Below, piece by piece: positions 1-7,420 of a stretch of DNA of 46,749 nucleotides. Numbering within the stretch: position 1 is the first letter of the stretch; each line of letters begins with the position of its first letter. The DNA is from Bacteroides sp. CAG:443 (GTDB lineage Bacteria; Bacteroidota; Bacteroidia; Bacteroidales; Bacteroidaceae), in assembly GCA_000432735.1 (NCBI GenBank), contig FR887737.1, forward strand, positions 1 to 46,749, in the 5' to 3' direction. Below the pieces are notes generated by a model that searched no databases, was not told the DNA's origin, and saw only the letters and a list, made by a program, of their open reading frames with translations. A program made the position numbers and the translations under genes.

Positions 1-38
1 AATTAGTTGGCTAATTTTATATTATTTACTGAATGTCC

Positions 39-662
39 CTAATTTACACACCACGTACATACGAACTCAGAATTCACCAGATAATGCAAGCTGAAACATG
101 CTCTACACTCGGTGCGGAACTCTTGCCCTTCGCACCGCCCCTCTGGTAAAAGCCGGAACGGATACACGCGAAGATGTTTCAGGAAATCGACCTCTTCCAT
201 CCCCATCATCTTATACATTGTTTCTTTAGCCGACCAATGCACAAGCAGATAAGAAGTGTCTGTCGATTCATTAAATTCTTCTGGATACATAAATCGGTCA
301 ACGACCTTACGGACACGTTCGGATACATACTCGATATCAATACCCACCTCTCGTTGTGGATGCAAGCCGATAGCCACATATCCCCGTGTATGGGAAATGG
401 TAATATGAAAACTTCCGTCAGCAAGATAAGGTTTTCCCGACGGAAGATGTTTAATCTGCTTTTCTTCGCCGCACAATGTACGCAGCAGAACCCGTACCAC
501 CAAATATTCCAACCGTCGTGATTCTGCCTTAAGGCATGCAAGTTCTTCATCGTAAGGCAATAAAGAAGAAGTCAGCCTCTTCCGTAACTCTCCAGCTGTT
601 TCCCCTACCTGCCAGATTGCGAAGCGTGCTCCCTCTTCAGTCCATTCTTTCCACAATGGCAT
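39..662 (-). CDS. 4'-phosphopantetheinyl transferase superfamily protein
   Basis: Likely transfers the phosphopantetheine arm of CoA to an acyl or peptidyl carrier protein in the cytoplasm. The 207-residue product carries the family's metal-binding motif VGIDIE (D109, E111) and the second signature WSAKE at 143-147, preceded by the conserved ISHT segment near residue 90. Length and motifs fit the Sfp-like group rather than the ~120-residue AcpS type. It starts 4 bases after the gldE-like stop codon, so it is probably the last gene of a mutY-ssb-gldE-PPTase operon. The carrier-protein partner is not visible here. Family assignment is firm; substrate is inferred. Confidence 0.9.
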   Translation of the reverse strand: MPLWKEWTEEGARFAIWQVGETAGELRKRLTSSLLPYDEELACLKAESRRLEYLVVRVLLRTLCGEEKQIKHLPSGKPYLADGSFHITISHTRGYVAIGLHPQREVGIDIEYVSERVRKVVDRFMYPEEFNESTDTSYLLVHWSAKETMYKMMGMEEVDFLKHLRVYPFRLLPEGRCEGQEFRTECRACFSLHYLVNSEFVCTWCVN

Positions 663-666
663 ATTG

Positions 667-2019
667 CTATTCCTCTTTTTCCTTTTCAGTCTTCTTACCG
701 ACTGTTACCTTTACTTTCACAATACGACGGGCATCCATCTCAAGAATTTCAAATCGGTAACGGTCAAAGTTGATTACTTCGTGTAATATAGGAAATTCTC
801 CCTTCAACTCCAGCAGCAAACCAGCCAGTGTATCGGCATCGCCTGCCACACTCTCAAAATCATCCGGATCAATTTCTGCCAACTTGTAGAAATCAGACAA
901 TAACGTCTTTCCTTCGAATATATACACATTCTCGGATATTTTCACATACGTACGCTCTTCCTCATCGTACTCATCGTTTATTTCACCGACAATTTCTTCA
1001 ATGATATCTTCCATCGTCACAATACCCGATGTACCTCCAAACTCATCGACTACAATAGCAATGTGAATTTTGTTTGCCTGGAAATCACGCAATAAATCAT
1101 CTATCATCTTTGTTTCCGGGACAAAATATGCCGGACGAATCAAGTTCTGCCATTTAAAGTCAGCACCTTTATCAAGATAAGGCAGCAGATCTTTAATATA
1201 CAAAATACCCTTGATATTGTCACGCGATTCTTCATATACCGGAATACGTGAATAAGCATTATCTACGATACATTTAATGACATCAGGAAATGGAGTATTG
1301 ATTTCCAAATCGACAATATCCAGTCGAGAAGTCATAACTTCTTCCGCCGTTTCTTCACCAAACCGAATGATTCCTTTCAGCATATTACTTTCTTCTGAAA
1401 TCTCATTCTTATCAGTCAATTCCAGCGCCTGTGAAAGATCATCGACCGACAGATTTGGAACTTTCCGCTTACGTGTCAACTTATTGATCAGAAAAGTAGA
1501 ATGTACCAGCAAATTTGAAACCGGTTTAAAGACAGAAAGCAATACAGAAATTACAGGCGCCGCCTTACGACAGAATTTCAACGTATTCTGTGCTGAATAA
1601 ATTTTCGGCATAATTTCACCAAAGAGTAGCAACAAAAACGTAAGTACAACCGTGATAAGTAAGAATTCCAACAATTTAGCATTGCCAAAATCTACCACAC
1701 TGGCAAAAAAGAAATTGCACAGCATGATAATCGTCACATTGACAAAATTATTCGAAATAAGGATTGTTGCAAGCAGGCGTTCCGAATCATCAAGCAGCGC
1801 TTTGATACGCGAGTCGGATGGATGCTCATTCTCTTCAATTTTACTAAGATCGGAAGGAGAAAGCGAAAAAAAGGCTATTTCGGAAGCCGAAACAAAGCCA
1901 GAAGCATACAAAAGTAAAATTGCAAGTATCAATGCAATCATAGCCCCCATAGTTGGGGGAACGACGGTCACTCCGTCACATAAATCCTGTAAATAGGATA
2001 TACACGAGTCAGGGTCCAA
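667..2019 (-). CDS. gldE: GldE-like CNNM/CorC-family transmembrane protein (DUF21, CBS pair, CorC domain)
   Basis: A 450-residue inner-membrane protein. A hydrophobic N-terminal DUF21 region (about 20-200, several membrane segments beginning MIALILAILLLYASG) is followed by a CBS pair (about 215-340, containing EVMTSRLDIVDLE and VDEFGGTSGIVTMEDIIEEI) and a C-terminal CorC/HlyC transporter-associated domain (about 345-430). This is the architecture of GldE of gliding Bacteroidetes and of CorC/CNNM metal-transport proteins. Human-gut Bacteroides do not glide, so a role in metal homeostasis or envelope function is more likely than motility; that is inference. It lies in the mutY-ssb-gldE order typical of the phylum, 112 bases after ssb. 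Confidence 0.9.
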   Translation of the reverse strand: MDPDSCISYLQDLCDGVTVVPPTMGAMIALILAILLLYASGFVSASEIAFFSLSPSDLSKIEENEHPSDSRIKALLDDSERLLATILISNNFVNVTIIMLCNFFFASVVDFGNAKLLEFLLITVVLTFLLLLFGEIMPKIYSAQNTLKFCRKAAPVISVLLSVFKPVSNLLVHSTFLINKLTRKRKVPNLSVDDLSQALELTDKNEISEESNMLKGIIRFGEETAEEVMTSRLDIVDLEINTPFPDVIKCIVDNAYSRIPVYEESRDNIKGILYIKDLLPYLDKGADFKWQNLIRPAYFVPETKMIDDLLRDFQANKIHIAIVVDEFGGTSGIVTMEDIIEEIVGEINDEYDEEERTYVKISENVYIFEGKTLLSDFYKLAEIDPDDFESVAGDADTLAGLLLELKGEFPILHEVINFDRYRFEILEMDARRIVKVKVTVGKKTEKEKEE

Positions 2020-2131
2020 GGAAAAAATATTTAGTTAAACATCAATTTTCTTTTTCTCTTTCACAACAGACAAGACATACGGATTCATTCTATTCATCCT
2101 AAACCAGTCTGTAGTGAAAGAGTTTCGCCAT

Positions 2132-2572
2132 TTAAAATGGCAAGTCATCGGAAGCATCAGCCGACTGCGATGATTGAGCTGGAGCAGACTGCTGAGGAGC
2201 AGCAGGCTGTGCAGGCTGAGCCGGAGCAGGCTGTGCAGAACGCGGTGTAAGCATTTCCATATTATCGGCAAAGATCTCCACAACATAACGCTTTACTCCA
2301 TTCTGGTCATCGTACGAACGGGAACGTATCTTTCCTTCAATGTACAGTTTATCACCTTTGTGTACATATTTCTCCGCAGTTTCAGCAAGGCCGCGCCACA
2401 ATACGATATTGTGCCATTCTGTCCGTTCGGGAACTTGTGTACCATTGGGTAAAGTATAAGCACGATCGGTAGTCGCCAGAGGAAATGTTGCCACAGCCAC
2501 ACCACTATCCAGATAACGTACGTCGGGATCTTTTCCCACATTGCCAATCAACTGAGCTTTATTTAATGACAT
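2132..2572 (-). CDS. ssb: Single-stranded DNA-binding protein
   Basis: Binds ssDNA as a tetramer in replication, repair and recombination. The 146-residue product has the OB-fold N-terminus beginning MSLNKAQLIGNVGKDPDVRY, with EWHNIVLWRGLAETAEKYV and GDKLYIEGKIRSRSY as typical core strands (about 1-110). A low-complexity Pro/Ala/Gln linker (about 112-135) precedes the acidic C-terminal tip DDLPF, which recruits partner proteins. It starts 13 bases downstream of mutY and is probably co-transcribed with it. Start chosen at the conserved MSLNKA. Confidence 0.97.
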   Translation of the reverse strand: MSLNKAQLIGNVGKDPDVRYLDSGVAVATFPLATTDRAYTLPNGTQVPERTEWHNIVLWRGLAETAEKYVHKGDKLYIEGKIRSRSYDDQNGVKRYVVEIFADNMEMLTPRSAQPAPAQPAQPAAPQQSAPAQSSQSADASDDLPF

Positions 2573-2585
2573 AATCTCTTATCTT

Positions 2586-3644
2586 TTAAATATTTTGTTC
2601 CAAAATTAGAGAAAAAAAACGAGATGTCAAGCGAGATACAGGAAATTTATGCAAATCGTCAATCAAAACACGCTGATAGGCACCGCCCACACAAGCTGTT
2701 TCGGGTATCTCAATCTCATAGCAATCCGCATAAATAACCCGATGCGACAAAACATGTTTTACATTTTTCGCTACCAACTTGATATTTTCAACCTCACAAT
2801 TTCCAAACAATGTCGCAAACTGCGGGAGTTGCAATACACCTTGTTCGTCAAGTTCCGTCTCGGTTTCTATCAAAGGGAATTCATACAAATTACGCCAAAT
2901 GTCACCCAAACCCCGTTTATATATATAGGTATAAGCACCTGCACGCACATAGAAATAATGGAAATAACGATTCGAAACCTTCGTTTTATGCACTTTGCGT
3001 GGCAACTCTTCCACCAGTCCTTTTTGTAAAGCCACACAACTATCCGATAGCGGACAAAGCATACACGAAGGAGAAGAAGGTACACATTGCAAGGCACCAA
3101 AATCCATTATGGCCTGATTATATAACGCAGGTTGTTCTTTATCCAATAACTCGTCGGCCAAAGCCGCAAAAACTTTCTTGCCGGCACCTGTATCAATCGG
3201 TTCTTCCACCCCCATCCAACGAGAGATAACCCGATACACGTTGCCATCGACAACGGCACAAGGCATATCATAGGCAAAGGAACAGATAGCAGCCGCAGTA
3301 TAATCACCTACCCCCTTCAAGTTCCGTACTTCCGGATACGTATCAGGAAAAGTCCCTTTTTCAGCTATAGAACGAGCTGCCTCATGGAGATTTCTGGCAC
3401 GAGAATAATAGCCCAGTCCCTGCCAGTACTTCATTACCTCATCCTCGTCTGCCTCTGCCAATGTCTGAAAATCGGGGAAACGCTCGATAAAACGGCAATA
3501 ATAATCGTATCCTTGAGCGACACGTGTTTGCTGCAAAATAATTTCCGAAATCCATATTTTATAAGGATTTTTCGTATTTCGCCAAGGTAAATTACGCCCA
3601 TTATCCTTATACCAATCTATAATTTTATCGCCTAGCAAACTCAT
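2586..3644 (-). CDS. mutY: A/G-specific adenine glycosylase
   Basis: Removes adenine mispaired with 8-oxoguanine in base-excision repair. In the 352-residue product the HhH-GPD core spans about 10-210: E34 in WISEIILQQTR is the expected catalytic acid, LKGVGDYTAAA at 109-119 is the helix-hairpin-helix, and D133 in VVDGNVYR is the catalytic aspartate. Cysteines 187, 194, 197 and 203 form the C-x6-C-x2-C-x5-C [4Fe-4S] cluster. The C-terminal ~130 residues match the NUDIX-like domain that recognises 8-oxoG. It heads the minus-strand repair cluster and is divergent from the HU gene. Confidence 0.97.
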   Translation of the reverse strand: MSLLGDKIIDWYKDNGRNLPWRNTKNPYKIWISEIILQQTRVAQGYDYYCRFIERFPDFQTLAEADEDEVMKYWQGLGYYSRARNLHEAARSIAEKGTFPDTYPEVRNLKGVGDYTAAAICSFAYDMPCAVVDGNVYRVISRWMGVEEPIDTGAGKKVFAALADELLDKEQPALYNQAIMDFGALQCVPSSPSCMLCPLSDSCVALQKGLVEELPRKVHKTKVSNRYFHYFYVRAGAYTYIYKRGLGDIWRNLYEFPLIETETELDEQGVLQLPQFATLFGNCEVENIKLVAKNVKHVLSHRVIYADCYEIEIPETACVGGAYQRVLIDDLHKFPVSRLTSRFFSLILEQNI

Positions 3645-3685
3645 TTAAAATGACATTTCAATATTTATACCAATTAATTTCAGGG

Positions 3686-3693
3686 CAAAAATA
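3686..3693 (-). promoter_or_regulatory. Predicted -7 element of the mutY operon
   Basis: On the minus strand this reads TATTTTTG, a match to the Bacteroidetes -7 consensus TAnnTTTG, 42 bases upstream of the mutY start. No convincing -33 TTTG was found at the usual spacing. Confidence 0.4.
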
Positions 3694-3737
3694 AGCGTTT
3701 TAGCAAAGCCTAGGCCACTTTTTATAAAATTTGTTCG

Positions 3738-3776
3738 AAAGAAATTTCTTTGAGAACAAGAAAAGCTATATATTTG
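3738..3776 (+). promoter_or_regulatory. Predicted HU promoter with a short palindrome at the -33 side
   Basis: TATATTTG at 3769-3776 matches the -7 consensus TAnnTTTG and lies 45 bases before the HU start. A TTTG at 3749-3752 could act as the -33 element, though its 16-base spacing is short. The 14-bp perfect palindrome AAAGAAATTTCTTT (3738-3751) overlaps it and could be an operator. That is inference. Confidence 0.5.
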
Positions 3777-3821
3777 CAATCCAAAAAATTAAGATAACGT
3801 ATAACAATAATTATTAGCGAA

Positions 3822-4097
3822 ATGACTAAAGCAGATATTGTAAACGAAATTGCTAAAAACACAGGTATTGATAAGGCAACAGTCCTGACTACGCTTGAAG
3901 CGTTTATGGATTCAGTAAAAGAATCATTGTCAAATGACGAAAACGTATACCTTCGTGGTTTCGGCAGTTTCATTGTGAAGAAAAGAGCGCAGAAGACTGC
4001 CCGTAACATTTCAAAGAATACAACTATTATCATTCCGGAGCACAACATTCCGGCATTCAAACCAGCAAAAACATTTACTCTTTCAGTAAAAAAATAA
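3822..4097 (+). CDS. HU-family DNA-binding protein
   Basis: A nucleoid-associated protein that bends DNA as a dimer. The 91-residue length, the opening TKADIVNEIAKNTGIDKA, the core LRGFGSFIVKKRAQKTARN and the DNA-contacting arm ending IPAFKPAKTF are all diagnostic of HU/IHF proteins. It has its own promoter and is followed after 36 bases by a tiny basic gene on the same strand. HU and IHF subunits cannot be separated here by eye, so no symbol is given. Confidence 0.96.
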   Translation: MTKADIVNEIAKNTGIDKATVLTTLEAFMDSVKESLSNDENVYLRGFGSFIVKKRAQKTARNISKNTTIIIPEHNIPAFKPAKTFTLSVKK

Positions 4098-4133
4098 ATT
4101 AACATTAGTATTAACCCTATAAATTTAACAAGT

Positions 4134-4226
4134 ATGCCTAGCGGAAAGAAAAGAAAAAGACATAAAATGTCTACACACAAGCGTAAAAAAAGACTAAGAA
4201 AGAACAGACATAAAAGCAAAAAATAA
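4134..4226 (+). CDS. 30-residue basic AURKAIP1/COX24-domain protein (mS38-like)
   Basis: A complete open frame of 30 codons begins MPSGKKRKRHKMSTHKRKKR and ends in KSKK; more than half its residues are Lys or Arg. This closely matches the short proteins that Bacteroidetes genomes carry with an AURKAIP1/COX24 domain (DUF1713), the family of mitochondrial small-subunit ribosomal protein mS38. A ribosome-associated role is therefore likely, by homology only. It lies 36 bases after the HU stop on the same strand and 146 bases before RNase G, so it probably shares the HU transcript. The ATG is preceded by an A/T-rich stretch without a Shine-Dalgarno, normal for this phylum. It falls below usual gene-calling length limits. 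Confidence 0.85.
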   Translation: MPSGKKRKRHKMSTHKRKKRLRKNRHKSKK

Positions 4227-4249
4227 TTGTTAGTCTGTCCGACTTCAAT

Positions 4250-4297
4250 AAAGAACAAACTTGTAAAGCTCCTACTAGTCTTTCAGGTTTGTTCTTT
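4250..4297 (+). terminator. Long-loop hairpin after the HU/basic-protein genes
   Basis: Perfect 11-bp arms, AAAGAACAAAC (4250-4260) and GTTTGTTCTTT (4287-4297), enclose a 26-base loop, 23 bases after the small basic gene. The U tract is weak (TTTGTG). It may end the HU transcript, attenuate read-through into RNase G, or protect the mRNA 3' end. Confidence 0.5.
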
Positions 4298-4372
4298 GTG
4301 TATTATGAAAGTGCAGAACACAAACCTGCATAATGGAAATGCATTATTAACACTCTTAAAACTAAGTAACAA

Positions 4373-5947
4373 GTGACAAGCGAATTAGTAGTAGATGTAC
4401 AGCCCAAAGAGATTTCTATCGCACTCCTGGAAGACAAGAATCTGGTAGAATTCCAAAAAGAAGAGCGAAATCTTTCTTTCTCCGTTGGGAATATGTACGT
4501 GGGTAAAGTGCGCAAGCTCATGCCCGGACTGAATGCCTGCTTTGTAGATGTCGGCTTCGAAAAAGACGCTTTCCTTCACTACTTAGACCTCGGACCTCAA
4601 TTTACTTCTTACCAGAAGTATCTGAAGCAAGTTATCAGCGACAAAAAGAAACTTTATCCCATGTCGAAAGCTTCCATTCTGCCCGACATCGACAAAGACG
4701 GAACAATCTCTACCGTACTGCAACAAGGACAGGAAGTTATCGTACAGATCGTAAAGGAACCAATCTCAACCAAAGGACCGCGACTGACCTGCGAATTGTC
4801 TTTTGCCGGACGTTACCTCGTGCTGATTCCATTTAACGATAAAGTTTCGGTATCCCAGAAAATCAAGTCAAGCGAAGAACGTGCACGCCTGAAACAGCTA
4901 CTGCAGAGCATCAAGCCCAAGAATTTCGGAGTAATCGTACGTACTGTAGCCGAAGGCAAACGCGTGGCAGAACTGGATGCCGAGCTGAAGGTATTGCTGA
5001 AACATTGGGAAGATACCATTACAAAAGTACAAAAGGCAACCAAACTGCCTTCACTGGTATACGAAGAAACAAGTCGCACCGTAGCCATGCTGCGCGATCT
5101 GTTTAACCCTTCGTACGAAAATATTTATGTAAACGATGAGAGCGTTTACAACGAAGTAAAAGATTATGTAACGCTTATCGCTCCCGAACGTTCGGGTATC
5201 GTCAAGCTTTACAAAGGTCAACTTCCCATTTTTGATAACTTTGCCATTACCAAGCAAATCAAATCGTCGTTCGGAAAAACGGTTTCATACAAGAGCGGAG
5301 CTTACCTTATCATAGAACATACTGAAGCGTTGCATGTAGTAGACGTAAACAGTGGAAACCGCTCTAAATCAGCTAACGGACAAGAGGCGAACGCGCTTGA
5401 TGTAAACCTGGGAGCTGCCGATGAACTGGCACGACAACTCCGATTGAGGGATATGGGAGGTATTATTGTAGTCGACTTCATCGACATGAATCTGGCTGAA
5501 AACCGACAGAAACTATACGAACGTATGTGCCAAAACATGCAAAAGGACCGCGCAAAGCACAACATTCTGCCGCTCAGTAAATTCGGATTAATGCAGATAA
5601 CCCGTCAGAGAGTACGCCCCGCAATGGACGTTACAACCGATGAAGACTGCCCTACTTGTTTTGGAAAAGGAAAGATAAAACCTTCCATACTATTTACAGA
5701 TACGCTGGAAAGTAAAATTGACTACCTGGTCAATAAACTGAAGGTCAAGAAATTTACATTACACATCCACCCTTATGTTGCTGCATACATCAATCAGGGA
5801 ATTGTTTCTCTGAAACGCAAATGGCAGATGAAGTTTGGATTTGGTATAAAAATCATACCCAATCAGAGTCTTGCCCTCCTGGAATATAAATTCTACGATG
5901 TACACGGCAACGAGCTTGACATGAAAGAAGAATTTGAAATAAAATAA
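4373..5947 (+). CDS. rng: Ribonuclease E/G family endoribonuclease
   Basis: A single-strand-specific endoribonuclease for rRNA and mRNA processing. The 524-residue product opens with TSELVVDVQPKEISIALLED, typical of the Bacteroidetes RNase G group, and uses a GTG start; no in-frame ATG lies close enough to keep this conserved N-terminus. An S1 RNA-binding domain covers about 36-140. Catalytic metal ligands D324 (HVVDVNSG) and D368 (VVDFIDM) are present, as is the zinc-link CPTC at 426-429. The long C-terminal scaffold of RNase E is absent, so RNase G is the better name. Confidence 0.95.
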   Translation: MTSELVVDVQPKEISIALLEDKNLVEFQKEERNLSFSVGNMYVGKVRKLMPGLNACFVDVGFEKDAFLHYLDLGPQFTSYQKYLKQVISDKKKLYPMSKASILPDIDKDGTISTVLQQGQEVIVQIVKEPISTKGPRLTCELSFAGRYLVLIPFNDKVSVSQKIKSSEERARLKQLLQSIKPKNFGVIVRTVAEGKRVAELDAELKVLLKHWEDTITKVQKATKLPSLVYEETSRTVAMLRDLFNPSYENIYVNDESVYNEVKDYVTLIAPERSGIVKLYKGQLPIFDNFAITKQIKSSFGKTVSYKSGAYLIIEHTEALHVVDVNSGNRSKSANGQEANALDVNLGAADELARQLRLRDMGGIIVVDFIDMNLAENRQKLYERMCQNMQKDRAKHNILPLSKFGLMQITRQRVRPAMDVTTDEDCPTCFGKGKIKPSILFTDTLESKIDYLVNKLKVKKFTLHIHPYVAAYINQGIVSLKRKWQMKFGFGIKIIPNQSLALLEYKFYDVHGNELDMKEEFEIK

Positions 5948-6026
5948 CTTTCACTTAAAAGCGGCAAAAAGAATACGTCTTATTCAGACTCTCTTATCTG
6001 AAATACAGACTATTTCATTTCCATAA

Positions 6027-6079
6027 AGAGAATCCTGTCATTTCATGCGATAGAACATGACAGGGTTCTCTTATTTTTT
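6027..6079 (+). terminator. Intrinsic terminator after RNase G
   Basis: A 15-bp stem with one G-T pair (arms 6027-6041 and 6057-6071, AGAGAATCCTGTCAT against ATGACAGGGTTCTCT) and a 15-base loop, followed by TTATTTTTT. It separates rng from queH. Confidence 0.9.
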
Positions 6080-6156
6080 ACCCGAAGCACTAATATCATT
6101 TCCGGTCCAACATAGAGAAAAGAAAACGAGTACTTCCGGTTCACAAACAAAAAAGT

Positions 6157-6164
6157 TATTTTTG
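6157..6164 (+). promoter_or_regulatory. Predicted -7 element of queH
   Basis: TATTTTTG matches TAnnTTTG and lies 28 bases before the queH start and 78 bases after the rng terminator. This supports a separate transcript. No clear -33 box. Confidence 0.5.
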
Positions 6165-6192
6165 CAATGGAAATGATTATCCTCAAAATGAC

Positions 6193-6795
6193 ATGAAAAA
6201 GAAAACATTTACATTGGAAGTGCCGGGTGATGCAAAACGCGTTTTGCTCCACACTTGCTGTGCGCCCTGCTCATCTGCAATTATTGAATGCCTGATGCAG
6301 CACGACATACGACCAACCATCTATTACTGTAACCCCAATATTTATCCACTGGAGGAATATAATATCCGTAAAAATGAATGTTCCCGTTATGCCCGCTCGC
6401 TGGGACTCGATATTGTGGATGCCGACTACGACCACGAAGAGTGGAGATGCACGGTAAAAGGACTTGAGAATGAACCCGAACGAGGCGGACGTTGCCTGCA
6501 ATGTTTCAAGATGCGCCTGCGCGATACGGCACGCTATGCACATGAAAACGGCTTCACGGTTATCACAACCACCCTTGCTTCTTCACGCTGGAAAAGTCTG
6601 GAACAAATCAATCAGGCCGGACACTACGCCGTAGAACCCTACCCTGATGTAACCTGGTGGGAACAGAACTGGCGAAAAGGAGGACTGAGCGAACGCCGTA
6701 TCGCCATCATCAAAGAATATAATTTTTACAACCAGCGCTACTGCGGATGCGAATTCAGTATGCGCAAAGACGAAGTACCCTCCGAAGAAGAATAA
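6193..6795 (+). CDS. queH: Epoxyqueuosine reductase QueH (DUF208)
   Basis: Catalyses the last step of tRNA queuosine synthesis, reducing epoxyqueuosine to queuosine; it is the non-homologous alternative to QueG. The 200-residue product has the family's cysteine set: adjacent C22-C23 in LLHTCCAPCSS, GGRCLQC near residue 100, and the C-terminal YCGCEFS. Those bind an Fe-S cluster and a second metal in characterised QueH. YYCNPNIYPLEEY is also conserved. It is flanked by a terminator upstream and a weak hairpin downstream, so it is probably monocistronic. Confidence 0.92.
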   Translation: MKKKTFTLEVPGDAKRVLLHTCCAPCSSAIIECLMQHDIRPTIYYCNPNIYPLEEYNIRKNECSRYARSLGLDIVDADYDHEEWRCTVKGLENEPERGGRCLQCFKMRLRDTARYAHENGFTVITTTLASSRWKSLEQINQAGHYAVEPYPDVTWWEQNWRKGGLSERRIAIIKEYNFYNQRYCGCEFSMRKDEVPSEEE

Positions 6796-6802
6796 AAATG
6801 AA

Positions 6803-6840
6803 GCAGTTATGTACTATCTGTAATAGAAGTATATAACTGC
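6803..6840 (+). terminator. Hairpin after queH
   Basis: 8-bp arms GCAGTTAT (6803-6810) and ATAACTGC (6833-6840) begin 7 bases after the queH stop. There is no adjacent U tract (a T7 run occurs about 34 bases later), so termination is possible but not certain. Confidence 0.4.
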
Positions 6841-6907
6841 AACTTCCAAGTATCTGCATCAGAAAAGAAAAGTTTTTTTACCATAAATTTCTAAAACAGT
6901 CGGTCCT

Positions 6908-6931
6908 AATTAGTCAAATATTTGACTAATT
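6908..6931. promoter_or_regulatory. Perfect 24-bp palindrome, predicted MarR operator
   Basis: Arms AATTAGTCAAAT (6908-6919) and ATTTGACTAATT (6920-6931) are exact reverse complements with no spacer. The right arm contains the -33 TTTG (6921-6924) of the promoter that drives the MarR gene 49 bases downstream. MarR dimers typically bind inverted repeats of this size overlapping their own promoter, so repressor binding here would block the polymerase. The binding itself is inferred. Confidence 0.75.
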
Positions 6932-6952
6932 CAATAAAAATGCCTACCTTTG
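6921..6952 (+). promoter_or_regulatory. Predicted promoter of the marR-efflux operon
   Basis: The -33 TTTG (6921-6924) and -7 TACCTTTG (6945-6952) are separated by 20 bases, the best two-box Bacteroidetes promoter in the window. Transcription would start near 6959, about 20 bases before the MarR ATG. Confidence 0.75.
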
Positions 6953-6979
6953 CAGCCCCGAAAACGAGAATAATTATTT

Positions 6980-7420
6980 ATGAGAGAAGGAACTGAATTC
7001 AGAGAATTGATGCTGCAAGTCTTCCGCACCCGCATGGCATTTCGTAGGGCAATGCAACGGACATTGAAGAGAAACAATGCGGGAATCACATTCGAAATGT
7101 TACAGGTACTGAGCAGCTTGTGGCATGAACAAGGCATTACACAGCAAGTACTGGCAGAGCGTACCGCCAAGGATAAAGCATGTCTGACTAACTTAATGAA
7201 TAATCTGGAGAAAAAAGGTTACGTCCGACGGGAAGAAGATCCAACCGACCGCCGGAGCAAACTGGTTTTTCTGACGAACGAAGGAGAAGAATTCCGAAAT
7301 CAAATTCGTCCCATACTCGACCAAGTATATGTAAACGCCGAACAGACAATAGGACTGGAAGGCATAAAAGTCATGATGTCCGAACTCAATTCAGTATACA
7401 ATGTACTCGAAAATATCTAA
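6980..7420 (+). CDS. MarR family transcriptional regulator of the efflux operon
   Basis: A 146-residue winged-helix protein with the usual MarR layout: N-terminal dimerisation helix, HTH (about 50-85, including QQVLAERTAKDKACLTNLMN), and the wing KKGYVRREEDPTDRRSKLVFLT with its DxR signature. It probably represses the operon it heads: its 3' end overlaps the TolC-like gene by 20 bases, and a perfect 24-bp palindrome covers its promoter. The arrangement parallels E. coli EmrR-EmrAB, where the repressor responds to hydrophobic toxicants. The ligand is unknown. Confidence 0.93.
   Translation: MREGTEFRELMLQVFRTRMAFRRAMQRTLKRNNAGITFEMLQVLSSLWHEQGITQQVLAERTAKDKACLTNLMNNLEKKGYVRREEDPTDRRSKLVFLTNEGEEFRNQIRPILDQVYVNAEQTIGLEGIKVMMSELNSVYNVLENI

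Noticed and set aside
1..16. AATTAG-TTGG-CTAATT dyad at the window start, similar in part to the MarR palindrome
   Set aside because: Short and truncated by the window edge; similarity limited to AATTAG/CTAATT.
3708..3715. GCCTAGGC palindrome between mutY and HU
   Set aside because: Eight bases only; expected by chance in a window this size.
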